This document shows, piece after piece, positions 8,740 to 16,268 of a stretch of 38,027 nt of DNA (positions are counted from its first letter, which is position 1; every line of letters starts with the position of its first letter). The DNA is taken from positions 1-38,027 of the forward strand of contig JAKFWA010000123.1 in the NCBI GenBank assembly GCA_021732995.1, in the 5' to 3' direction. The DNA is from Planctomycetaceae bacterium. GTDB lineage: Bacteria; Planctomycetota; Planctomycetia; Planctomycetales; Planctomycetaceae. Both the position numbers and the translations under genes were made by a program. The notes below the pieces were generated by a model. It made no database searches. It saw nothing but the letters and a program-made list of their open reading frames with translations, and was not told the origin of the DNA.

Positions 8740-10056
8740 ATGCCACGCAAATTTCAAATCTCCCGTGTTTTATGGGCGTTTGCATTGATGATGCTCATCA
8801 GTGCCTGCGGTGCGGCTACCGCCGCAGAACCTCGCAGCAGCGTCAAGACTCCGAACTTGGCGAACGATCGAGCTGTTCTGGATCGGCTAATCCAGAGGTT
8901 CCGAAAGGGGACCGAAGACGAACGGCTGCAGATCGTCGCGGAGTTGAGCCAGAATCAGCGTGGATCTGCCGACCTTCCTAAAGCTCTGTGGCAGGCCCTG
9001 CAGCCGGAACTGAAGCGAAAGTCACTGCCGCCGAGCACCGTCGCCGCCGCCGAACTATTCGCAAGTCTGGAAGCGCCGGGCCATTCTGACGAACAGCTCG
9101 GACTTACTCGTTCGCCAGACTTGAGGATTGCGACGCTTACCGTCCGCTCATTAGCCGAACGAAAAGTCCCGGAGGCGCTTGATCGCACGCTGGAACTCGC
9201 CAAGCGGCCTGAGTTCTCGCAGTCGTACGGCTTTCGCCACACGCTGACCGAAGCCGCGGGAAAGTTTCACGATCCGAAAGCCGTCGAATTTCTGGTTGAC
9301 GTGACCGGGCGTTTCGACGGCCAGTTGCAGTACGACACGGCCGTGCGGTTGGGTGAACTCACCGGGCAGCGTTTCGGCGGGCACGCGGACCAGTGGCGCC
9401 AATGGTGGCAAAGTCACCGGAACGACAAAGGCGCGATCGTCTCAGCCAACGCCGTCTCATCGTCGGCGGCTTCTACCTCAACACCACCGCAGGCCAGCAC
9501 AAACCTGCCGTGGCCGACTCCGGTGCCGAAGTTCTACGAAGTGCCTGTCTTCGCCAAACGAGTTGTGTTCGTGATCGACCGCTCGAAAAGCATGCTGTCG
9601 TCGGTGGATGGGGTCACTCGCCTGGACGAGGCCCAATATCAAATCGAACAGTGCATTCGCGGTCTTACCGAAGACACGTTCTTCAACATCGTCGTTTACA
9701 ACGAACGCGTCGAAGTTTGGAGCCAGAGCCTCAACCAGGCGACGACCATGAACAAGTCGGACGCGATCGGCTTCGTGTTCGGGTTGAACGGAGCAGGCAA
9801 GACCGCGACTTATGACGCCTTGGAAACGGCTCTGCGGGGGGACCCGAATCTGGAAGCGATCCTGTTCCTGTCGGATGGCAAGCCGACCGCCGGCAAGATT
9901 CCGGACCCGCGCGTGATTGTGGTTCAGATCTCAGCCCAGAACGCGCTTCAGCAGACAGCGATTCATACCATCGGCATCGATACCCGAGGTGCGAACGCAG
10001 AATTTCTGGCCGCGCTGGCAGCGCAGAATCGTGGAACATTTCGAAACATCCGCTGA
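8740..10056 (+). CDS. Exported VWA-domain protein, possible lipoprotein
   Basis: A 438-residue exported protein. The leader (residues 1-30) has a basic start and hydrophobic core and contains LISAC with Cys23, which fits a lipobox; cleavage after ATAA by signal peptidase I is the alternative. Residues 40-215 are helical and resemble HEAT-like repeats. A Ser/Thr/Pro linker leads to a von Willebrand A domain beginning near residue 273 with an intact metal site, DRSKS (Asp280, Ser282, Ser284), and a conserved LSDGKPT further on. VWA domains with intact sites bind protein partners through a divalent metal. ATG 8740 has AGGGA upstream. It stands 55 bases before the next exported protein and may share its transcript. 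Confidence 0.88.
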   Translation: MPRKFQISRVLWAFALMMLISACGAATAAEPRSSVKTPNLANDRAVLDRLIQRFRKGTEDERLQIVAELSQNQRGSADLPKALWQALQPELKRKSLPPSTVAAAELFASLEAPGHSDEQLGLTRSPDLRIATLTVRSLAERKVPEALDRTLELAKRPEFSQSYGFRHTLTEAAGKFHDPKAVEFLVDVTGRFDGQLQYDTAVRLGELTGQRFGGHADQWRQWWQSHRNDKGAIVSANAVSSSAASTSTPPQASTNLPWPTPVPKFYEVPVFAKRVVFVIDRSKSMLSSVDGVTRLDEAQYQIEQCIRGLTEDTFFNIVVYNERVEVWSQSLNQATTMNKSDAIGFVFGLNGAGKTATYDALETALRGDPNLEAILFLSDGKPTAGKIPDPRVIVVQISAQNALQQTAIHTIGIDTRGANAEFLAALAAQNRGTFRNIR

Positions 10057-10111
10057 CCATCGCGGTTAAATAAGAGCAGCCGCGACTGGTCAGTTTTAGA
10101 AGCTTCTCACC

Positions 10112-11476
10112 ATGCCGCCACCACTTCGTCACAGCCTTTACTCACTGGCAAGCGTCTTCGCACTGGCAAGTCTCCTTTGCCAGATGCCCGCTGCCGTTGC
10201 GGACGAACCCGCCCCCGTATCAAAAGAGCTTGAAACAGCTCTCCGCGAGATGTTCACTGCCGGTATGGCCCCGGGCCAATCGACAAAAGCCGAACGTGCC
10301 TACGGAGTTGCCAAACGCTTGAGCAAACAGGACCCGCGCGTCGAATACGCTTGGGGTTTGATCCTGGCCCGGCAACTCAAGCTGGACGATGCAGCCAAGC
10401 AATTCACAGTCGCTCTTGGGCCAGCCGATCGACGCTATCTCCCTGCATGGCGGGCTCGAGTGTGGACTCATCTCTCTGCCGGCCGATTGAAGGAAGGTCT
10501 GGAAGATCTCGTTCCGCTCGCCCTGCATCTGTTGGCGGAAACCGCTGACGACAACGTCAGTCAGGAAGAGCTTGAAACAGCCGAGTGGCTGGGCCGAGTC
10601 CTCAAAGCCGCCGAACTGACTGCAGCCAGTGACACACAAAAAGACCTCGTTCGCAAATATGACGAACCGATTGCCGACCGGCTGACCGGCGATCTCCGCG
10701 ACCGCTTCGAAGCAGGACGCACAGCGGTTGAAGAAGAGTTCGCCACCCTCAACGAGCAAGCTGCTCAGAAGAAAGCTGAACTCCAAGCTAAAGAAGAGCA
10801 GAAGAACGCCTCCAAGTCCGAACAACTCGGTGACAAGCTGGAAGACATCGAGCAACGAAAGTCCGACAGCAAACAAAGTGCGGAAGACCTCAAACACCAG
10901 TATGAAGAGCAACTCATCACGCTCGACAAACAACTCGGCAAGCTGGAACGAGACTACAAATTCCTCGCGAGCCAGGCCGAGTCAGTCGACCGATCGATGC
11001 TCGAACTGCGGCGTGAACTGACCCTGATCGAGGCCACGGCGGCCAGTGGAGGCGGAGGTGCACCCACCCCTCAGATCCGCAACCAGACAAATCAGCGCAA
11101 TCTGGAGCTTCGACGTCAGGGTATTGATACCCGCCTGCAAGGCTTATTAAACGAGTATAGTGCAATCAGCCAGAAAGCGTACCAGGTAGCCATGCAGGCG
11201 GCCGGGATTATCAAACAGAAGCAAAGCCTTGCGCAACAATATCAAAACGCAACCGGCCAGATCGTGAAGCAGACTCAAGAGCTTGATACCTGGACCGGCC
11301 GATTGAGTAAACAAAAGCAGGAAGTCGAAAAGAAGCAGGCTTCCGGAAAACCAGCGAACCTGCCACGTCTCGATCGGAAGGCAAAATCGCTGCGCACTTA
11401 TGTCGATCTCAACATCGAAGACGAACGTGATCAGTTATTTGCATCATTCGGAATCACAGCCAATGCTGCAAAGTAG
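10112..11476 (+). CDS. Exported TPR-like and coiled-coil protein of unknown function
   Basis: A 454-residue protein that I do not recognise beyond its architecture. A signal peptide covers residues 1-31 (cleavage near AVADEP). Residues 55-135 look like tetratricopeptide-type helix pairs (ALA/YAWG patterns). From about 205 to 306 there is a strongly charged Lys/Glu/Gln-rich coiled coil, then a glycine-rich break (SGGGGAP at about 313-319), then a second coiled coil to about residue 420. The layout suggests an envelope scaffold or adaptor, which is inference. It lies between an exported VWA gene and an exported HINT gene on the same strand, 55 bases after the former and 95 before the latter. 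Confidence 0.8.
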   Translation: MPPPLRHSLYSLASVFALASLLCQMPAAVADEPAPVSKELETALREMFTAGMAPGQSTKAERAYGVAKRLSKQDPRVEYAWGLILARQLKLDDAAKQFTVALGPADRRYLPAWRARVWTHLSAGRLKEGLEDLVPLALHLLAETADDNVSQEELETAEWLGRVLKAAELTAASDTQKDLVRKYDEPIADRLTGDLRDRFEAGRTAVEEEFATLNEQAAQKKAELQAKEEQKNASKSEQLGDKLEDIEQRKSDSKQSAEDLKHQYEEQLITLDKQLGKLERDYKFLASQAESVDRSMLELRRELTLIEATAASGGGGAPTPQIRNQTNQRNLELRRQGIDTRLQGLLNEYSAISQKAYQVAMQAAGIIKQKQSLAQQYQNATGQIVKQTQELDTWTGRLSKQKQEVEKKQASGKPANLPRLDRKAKSLRTYVDLNIEDERDQLFASFGITANAAK

Positions 11477-11571
11477 AGCGGATCGCGATCGGCTGTTAGC
11501 AGCGGCAGCATTGACTCGGCCAGGAATGAAACTCACAAGCTCTGGTACATCGATCTAATAGGATAGCGGCC

Positions 11572-13392
11572 ATGTCATTTTTCAATCAGCGACAGCTCGT
11601 CATCGGCCTCTGGGCAATCGTTGCTTCGTCTTGGGCATTGAGAGCCGAGGATGGCGCACCAACGAAGCCACTATCCGCCATCCGCCAAGTACTCGCCGAA
11701 GAATCCCAGCGCGAGGTCGATCGGCGCGAAGAGTTGGAATCTCTACGAACAGGCAACAACCCGAATCCGACGGTCTATTGGCAATCCGGTTTTATCAAGA
11801 CACAGGGGCACTGGGTGCCCGCTGAAGACCTCGGCAAGAATCCGATTCCCGACGCGCTGGTTGAGTACCGACTGAAGCGCGATTCACTAGGTCCTGCGTC
11901 GACCCAGACGCACATGACACTCGCGAAGTGGTGCCGCGAAAAGAAGCTCGCCGACCAGGAACGAGCCCACTTGTACGCGGCGTTGGAGTCCGACTCAAAG
12001 TTGCTGACGAGGGCTAATTTTTTACGGCTTGGATTCGTAGAGGATCAGCAGCGGTTTGTGCCGCCCGAAGAGCAGCTTGAACAAAAACGCTATATCAGCA
12101 CCGTCGAGTACTCGCTCCAGAAATGGGGTGCCAAGGTTGAACGTATCAGATCACGGATCGCGGCCGGTGGTGCGGCGCGAACCGCGGCGTTTGAGGAACT
12201 TAGTAAGTTGAAAGAACCGAGCACCGTAGCAGCGTTGGACCAGAATCTGGCAATCCACGGCGGCGCATACCTAAGAGCAGCCATCGGACAGCTTGCCGAG
12301 ATTCCAAGTTTCGAGTCGACCCAGCTTCTCGCGAAGTACGCGGTCATGTCACCTGATGAAGCGATTCGCCGCCATGCAATCAGTGCGGTGAAAGATCGGC
12401 GTCGCGATGATTACATGCCGCAGCTCATTCGGATGCTTGTTACGGATATTCAGTATCACGTTGAAATGCGAGGATCTCTAACCATGAACGGAGCCGTATT
12501 CGTAGGTCTACGTTGGGGCCGAGAAACGGATACGAGATCTGAACGAGGATTTGCTGGAGTTCGATTCGCCCCACGTATCACTCGGTTCGAGCGAACTGAT
12601 CCAAAGATGCCGGAGATTCGACCTATCGGTGACAGCTCGGCACAAAGGCGAGCCGAGTCAGAACTTTATGAGCGGGCTACGGCGATTGAGGCTGCCAATG
12701 AATCGACGCGTGAATTCAATCAACGTATTGCGACCTTGCTATCCGCAGTGACTGATCGCCCTGCTGACACAAACCCGCGTTCCTGGTGGCATTGGTGGTA
12801 TCAAGAAAACAATTGGAAGGAATCTGAGAATCGCCAAGTCGTGGAAGTCTCGGAAGATGTGGAGTCTGCCGGGGAAATGCCATTTCTGCTACGCGGCCAC
12901 AGTTGCTTCCGTAAGGGAACGCTTGTATGGAACGAGCAAGGACGTGTCCCGATCGAGAGCCTAAGAATTGGAGACTTGGTCGTAGCACAAAATCCAGAAA
13001 CTGGCGAGTTAGCACTGAAGCCAATCTTGCGAACCTCAATCAATCCCGAACAGAACACGCTGCGCGTCCGCTTTGGAGATGAAGAGCTTGTCGCTACTGC
13101 GGCACATCAGTACTGGCAGGCAGGCGAAGGCTGGAAGCGTTGCCGCGACGTTCAAGCAGACCAGTTTCTGCACACAGGCCGCGGTAGCCAGAGGATCACA
13201 GAGGTGTCAACAACGCCCGGTACTGAGCCCGTCTACAATCTCGTCGTGGGGGACTTCCACACGTACTTCGTTGGAGAGAGCGGAGTGCTCGTACAAGACC
13301 TCTTCCCGCCGCGTCCAACAAACAACATCGCGCCTGGATTGAGCAGGTTCGAACTGGACGACGCGAAGGCACCGGTAAGTTACAAAGAATAG
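11572..13392 (+). CDS. Exported HEAT-like repeat protein with C-terminal HINT domain
   Basis: A 606-residue exported protein. Residues 1-25 are a signal peptide (cleavage near LRAED). Residues 30-400 are mostly helical with HEAT-like stretches around 200-290. Residues 443-577 form a Hint (hedgehog/intein) domain of the polymorphic-toxin type: it opens HSCFRKGTLV with the nucleophile Cys445, continues PIESLRIGDLV, has the TxxH motif TAAH (Thr509, His512), and ends YFVGESGVLVQD. The terminal His-Asn that drives C-terminal cleavage is replaced by Gln-Asp, so only N-S acyl shift chemistry may remain. The 30 residues after the domain are not a recognisable toxin. A truncated second copy of the gene follows 80 bases downstream. 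Confidence 0.88.
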   Translation: MSFFNQRQLVIGLWAIVASSWALRAEDGAPTKPLSAIRQVLAEESQREVDRREELESLRTGNNPNPTVYWQSGFIKTQGHWVPAEDLGKNPIPDALVEYRLKRDSLGPASTQTHMTLAKWCREKKLADQERAHLYAALESDSKLLTRANFLRLGFVEDQQRFVPPEEQLEQKRYISTVEYSLQKWGAKVERIRSRIAAGGAARTAAFEELSKLKEPSTVAALDQNLAIHGGAYLRAAIGQLAEIPSFESTQLLAKYAVMSPDEAIRRHAISAVKDRRRDDYMPQLIRMLVTDIQYHVEMRGSLTMNGAVFVGLRWGRETDTRSERGFAGVRFAPRITRFERTDPKMPEIRPIGDSSAQRRAESELYERATAIEAANESTREFNQRIATLLSAVTDRPADTNPRSWWHWWYQENNWKESENRQVVEVSEDVESAGEMPFLLRGHSCFRKGTLVWNEQGRVPIESLRIGDLVVAQNPETGELALKPILRTSINPEQNTLRVRFGDEELVATAAHQYWQAGEGWKRCRDVQADQFLHTGRGSQRITEVSTTPGTEPVYNLVVGDFHTYFVGESGVLVQDLFPPRPTNNIAPGLSRFELDDAKAPVSYKE

Positions 13393-13472
13393 GGCACACG
13401 GTTATTAGTGTTCTTCTTGCGACCCTAATTACTAATACGTTTCAGTAACGATTCAATGCACGAGTTGCGACC

Positions 13473-13732
13473 ATGTCACCCTTCAGTATGCGACTATTCA
13501 GTGCCAGCGATTATATCGCAATTGCGTCATCTGCAATTCTGAGAGCAGGGGATGCCGCGCTGGCAAAATCAAAAGCCACCATTCGACGGGTGCTCGTCGA
13601 GGAATCACAGCGCGAGGTCAATCGGCGGGAAGAGCTGAGTGTGCTTCGAACGGATTCCAGCGCGGCGCCAGAGACGTATTGGCAATCAGGTTTCGTCAAG
13701 ACTCAAGGACAATGGACGCCCGCCGAAGACGT
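13473..13732 (+). pseudogene. 5' remnant of a second HINT-type gene, cut by an IS3 element
   Basis: The reading frame from ATG 13473 encodes about 86 residues closely matching residues 30-86 of the intact gene at 11572: both contain EESQREV-RREEL, YWQSGF-KTQG and PAED. At DNA level, 13590-13634 matches 11689-11733 at 39 of 45 bases. Similarity stops at PAED, exactly where the IS3-type end TGACCTGC begins (13733), and the frame runs seven codons into the element before stopping. The rest of the gene, including any HINT domain, is not found within the window. This was a tandem duplicate that lost its 3' part through insertion and subsequent deletion. Confidence 0.88.
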
Positions 13733-13813
13733 TGACCTGCTCCCCGTTTCTTGATCCGCACGGAATGTTAGATTTTTGGATCTTTTCATTCTGTTGAGGG
13801 GGGGGGCGAGACG

Positions 13814-14080
13814 ATGGGTAAGAAGCACTTCACAGAGGAGCAGATTGCGTACGCGTTGCGGCAACAGGAGGCCGGAACTCCCGTCGCGGAGTTGATTCGG
13901 AAGCTGGGCGTGAGCGAGCAGACGTTCTACCGTTGGAAGAAGAAGTTTGGCGGGATGGGCGTAGCCGAGCTGCGGCGTCTGAAGCAGTTGGAGGAAGAGA
14001 ATCGGAAGCTCAAGCAACTGGTTGCGGATCTGAGCCTGGACAAAAGGATGCTGCAGGACGTGCTCTCAAAAAATGTGTGA
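13814..14080 (+). CDS. IS3-family transposase OrfA (HTH protein)
   Basis: An 88-residue OrfA. Residues 4-45 form the helix-turn-helix that binds the IS ends (EEQIAYALRQQEAG, then VSEQTFYRWKKKFGG), and residues 50-82 form a leucine-zipper-like coil for oligomerisation (ELRRLKQLEEENRKLKQLV). The gene is intact, with ATG 13814 after a G-rich ribosome site (GAGGGGGG). In complete IS3 elements OrfA acts with OrfAB, made by -1 frameshifting near the end of this gene. Here OrfB is destroyed, so OrfA alone cannot transpose the element but could still bind related ends or repress. Confidence 0.92.
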   Translation: MGKKHFTEEQIAYALRQQEAGTPVAELIRKLGVSEQTFYRWKKKFGGMGVAELRRLKQLEEENRKLKQLVADLSLDKRMLQDVLSKNV

Positions 14081-14100
14081 AGCCCGCTCGCGGGCGGGCT
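14068..14100 (+). promoter_or_regulatory. Programmed -1 frameshift signal of the IS3 element
   Basis: An A6 run (14068-14073) overlaps the end of orfA. A 7-base spacer follows, then a GC-rich stem: AGCCCGC (14081-14087) pairs with GCGGGCT (14094-14100). The orfB frame is -1 relative to orfA, so a slip on the A6 run would make OrfAB. This is the standard IS3 arrangement of slippery run plus stimulatory hairpin. Confidence 0.75.
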
Positions 14101-14119
14101 CTGGTGCAGGGGTTGCAGG
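14077..14119 (+). pseudogene. IS3-family orfB remnant (N-terminal 14 codons)
   Basis: In the -1 frame the sequence reads VKPARGRALVQGLQ, the recognisable start of an IS3-family OrfB (the rve/DDE catalytic subunit). It is cut at 14119 by the end of the ISAs1-type element, so all catalytic residues are missing. Confidence 0.75.
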
Positions 14120-15396
14120 CAGGGCTAGATCGCACTAAATCGTTGCACCGAATACGACTTCGGTGAGATAGTTTTCATTCCACCCCGCTTGGCGGCGTTT
14201 CATGGCGACGCTCATCTTTTGGTTGGGGTGTTGTTTGAGCAGGCTCAGTGTGAAGCGACGGAGCCAGGCTTCGTTCTCGGCGGTCGGGCCGTGGCGGGTT
14301 CGCTTCTCGTCTTCTCGGAAGGTCATGTCCAAGGTCCAGTGGTTGCTATTCTCGATGCCCCAGTGGCCTCGGGTCGCCTTCGCAAATCGTCCCACGTCAC
14401 GCTTTAGGCTGCTAATATAATACTGCACTTCACCCGTCTCGACTCCGTTGATCTCGCGCCGGCGAATCACCATCCCCAGCGTCTTCAGGCCACTCCATTC
14501 ACCCATCTGGGAAATGTACGGGGCACATTGGTTTGCATGTAGGTCCGCTGCTCCAAACGACCATGCTGAGTCTCTGCCGTCTCCAGCACACTCAACCGAG
14601 GAGAGGGACTCTCGGACTCCAGGAGTTGATCGAACACCGCCTGCACATCGGCTGACAGCGTCGGTTGGTTGCCTTTCACGGGTAATACATACTCACCTTT
14701 GCCATTGATAATTTTGGTCGCAATCTCGCGCTGAGTCCCCATGGCATCGATCGTCACCACGGTGCCCTGCAGTTCGATCAAGTCCAAGAGCAGCGGGATC
14801 GCGGTGATTTCGTTGGACTTGGCGTCGGTCGCGACTTGAGCCAGTGTAAGCTGCTCCTCGTGAGCCCACGCACTGACCAGATGCAGTGGCGGTAATCCCT
14901 GCCCCTGATCATGCGAACGTCGTAGCGTCTTGCCATCGACACTCACAAATCGCGCACCATCCGGACCCGCCAGAGCTTGTAGCCAAGCCTGAAAACAGGC
15001 GGGATTGAGGCCGCGCAGAACGCGTCGCAGGCAGTCTTTCGAAGGCAGGCCATGTGGCAGTTCGAGATACTGGGCCAACCAATCTCGACGACTCTTGGCC
15101 CAGACGGCGATGGCATCAGGCCCATCCGCACCAGCGACCGTTCCGCAAATCGCGATGACGACCACATCGACCAACAGATGCTTGCGATTGATCGTTGAAC
15201 GAGGATCTTTCAACTCGCCGAAATGAGCTTTCAGACCAATTTTGATCGCTTCGACTTGAGCAGACATCGAACACCTCCTTGTGGCTTCCGCCTGGCGAAA
15301 CCACCCCGCCCGAGCGAAGGCTTTCTATACCATTCCGAAACCCATCGCGCCAGCAATCCATTGTCTGCATCTTACCCATAGTGCGCGCTGACGCTG
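14120..15396 (-). mobile_element. ISAs1-family insertion sequence nested in the IS3 element
   Basis: A roughly 1.28-kb element holds one transposase gene on the minus strand. Proposed imperfect terminal inverted repeats are CAGGGCTAGATCGCACTA (14120-14137) and TAGTGCGCGCTGACGCTG (15379-15396); 13 of 18 bases pair. The transposase stop codon lies inside the 14120 repeat, typical of compact IS. The flanks (GTTGCAGG before 14120, GGGCGAAG after 15396) do not match, so the 8-10 bp target duplication expected for ISAs1 is absent. This fits loss of DNA next to the element or recombination between two copies. The right boundary is the less certain one. Confidence 0.75.
14135..15267 (-). pseudogene. 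ISAs1-family DDE transposase with one-base frameshift
   Basis: The gene starts at ATG 15267 after a near-perfect ribosome site (AAGGAGGTG at 15272-15280). The 5' frame encodes the N-terminal ISAs1 domain (HFGELKDPRS) and the first two catalytic acidic residues (VSVDGKTLR and VTIDAMGTQ). At about 14520-14523 the frame must change: one extra C in the minus-strand CCCC run restores NVP-PYISQMGEW and joins the frame ending at 14135, which has the third catalytic segment (HWGIENSNHWTLD, followed by FREDEKRTRHG). The repaired protein would have about 377 residues, normal for the family. It is either truly inactivated or a homopolymer sequencing error. Confidence 0.85.
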
Positions 15397-15576
15397 GGGC
15401 GAAGTGGCGGCTGTTCTGAGTTCTCTGTCGCGATCATAGTTCCATTTCGCATCTACACCCAAAGCATACAATTGGAAGTAGCTGTCATCATTTTGTGCGC
15501 CGAGCACGACTCTGTCTTCGAGCGACTCGATGTGCGTGATTCGCGGAACGGGCTGCTGTCGGCCCCCTGGCGGCGG

Positions 15577-16235
15577 GTGCCAACAACTCCGGTTCCTCAA
15601 GACGAACCGGTTAGGCTTTGGATCCGTCAACTGGAAGGCGGACAACCAGAGAGCGCCAACGCTTGTGGAATCATTTCTGCGACCGACTCATTGCCTTTGC
15701 TCAGAGGCGATTGCCGAAGACCGTGAAGCGCGCTTACGACGAAGAAGATGCGGCCATCAGCGCGTTTCACAGCCTGTGCTGCACGGTGGGACGATCCGCC
15801 GCCTCAAACTTGCAAGATCGCTCAAATCTGTGGCGTCTGCTGACGACAATCACAGAGCGCAAAATCGCCAATCGGCTGCGATATGAGCAGCGCGAAAAAC
15901 GTGACTCGCGCCGCACGATGGCTGACATCTGCATCCTGAATACCACAGAGCCGCCAATCAACCTCGACGCACTTGCCGGACGCGAGCCTACACCAGAATT
16001 CGCCGCAGAGTTCGCGGACTTGTGCGATCAACTGATTGAATCACTGGGCGACAAGCAGTTACGAGAAATTGCGACGCTCAAACTTCAAAACTATGAGCCG
16101 ACCGAGATCGCTGACGCACTCGGCTGCACTCGCCGAACTATCGAGCGTAAGTTGATTATCATTCGCACGCGTTGGCAGTTGCTAATGGACGAAGCCGGCC
16201 AGACGCCGCCCGACCGACCTGATTACGCAGCATAA
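15577..16235 (+). pseudogene. Planctomycete-type ECF sigma factor, apparent frameshift near 5' end
   Basis: From 15660 the frame encodes sigma region 2 (LWNHFCDRLIAFAQRRLP, DEEDAAISAFHS, LWRLLTTITERKIANRLR) and region 4 (PTEIADALGCTRRTIERKL, a clear HTH), as in ECF sigma factors abundant in planctomycetes. Upstream, the family's conserved start (VRLWIRQLEGGQPESA) lies in another frame, from GTG 15577 to the GCC codon at 15655-15657. One added base in the CC run there joins the two into a protein of about 219 residues. Without repair, translation could begin at TTG 15618 and lose the first helix of region 2. No anti-sigma gene is adjacent; the neighbouring gene is a convergent sulfatase, its usual role as target unproven. 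Confidence 0.8.
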
Positions 16236-16268
16236 ATCAGTTGTTGATTGCCGATCGCGGCCTCTGGG

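Larger units (their letters stand above)
13733..14119 (+). mobile_element. IS3-family insertion sequence, left half only
   Basis: The left end starts TGACCTGCTCCCCG at 13733, of the TG-type usual for IS3-family inverted repeats. It is followed by an untranslated leader, an intact orfA and the first 14 codons of orfB. The element stops abruptly at 14119, where the ISAs1-type element begins. No right inverted repeat (expected GGGGAGCAGGTCA) is found downstream, so the right half is missing from this locus. Confidence 0.85.

Noticed and set aside
10220-10933. A minus-strand open frame with Phe/Leu-rich product
   Set aside because: It is the antisense reading of a Lys/Glu/Gln coiled-coil region, which produces Phe/Leu-rich translations artificially.
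12900-13306. HINT domain as a splicing intein
   Set aside because: There is no C-terminal His-Asn, no extein nucleophile after it, and the host protein has no known active-site position that an intein would interrupt.
13306-13392. Toxin domain after the HINT domain
   Set aside because: Only about 30 residues follow, without nuclease, deaminase or other toxin motifs, and no immunity gene follows.
15325-15645. A minus-strand frame of 106 codons, including a protein-like stretch around YFQLYALGVDAKWNYD
   Set aside because: It crosses the IS boundary and the sigma factor's 5' end, has no ribosome site, and I could not tie it to a family. It may be an old gene fragment next to the IS but is not supportable as a gene.
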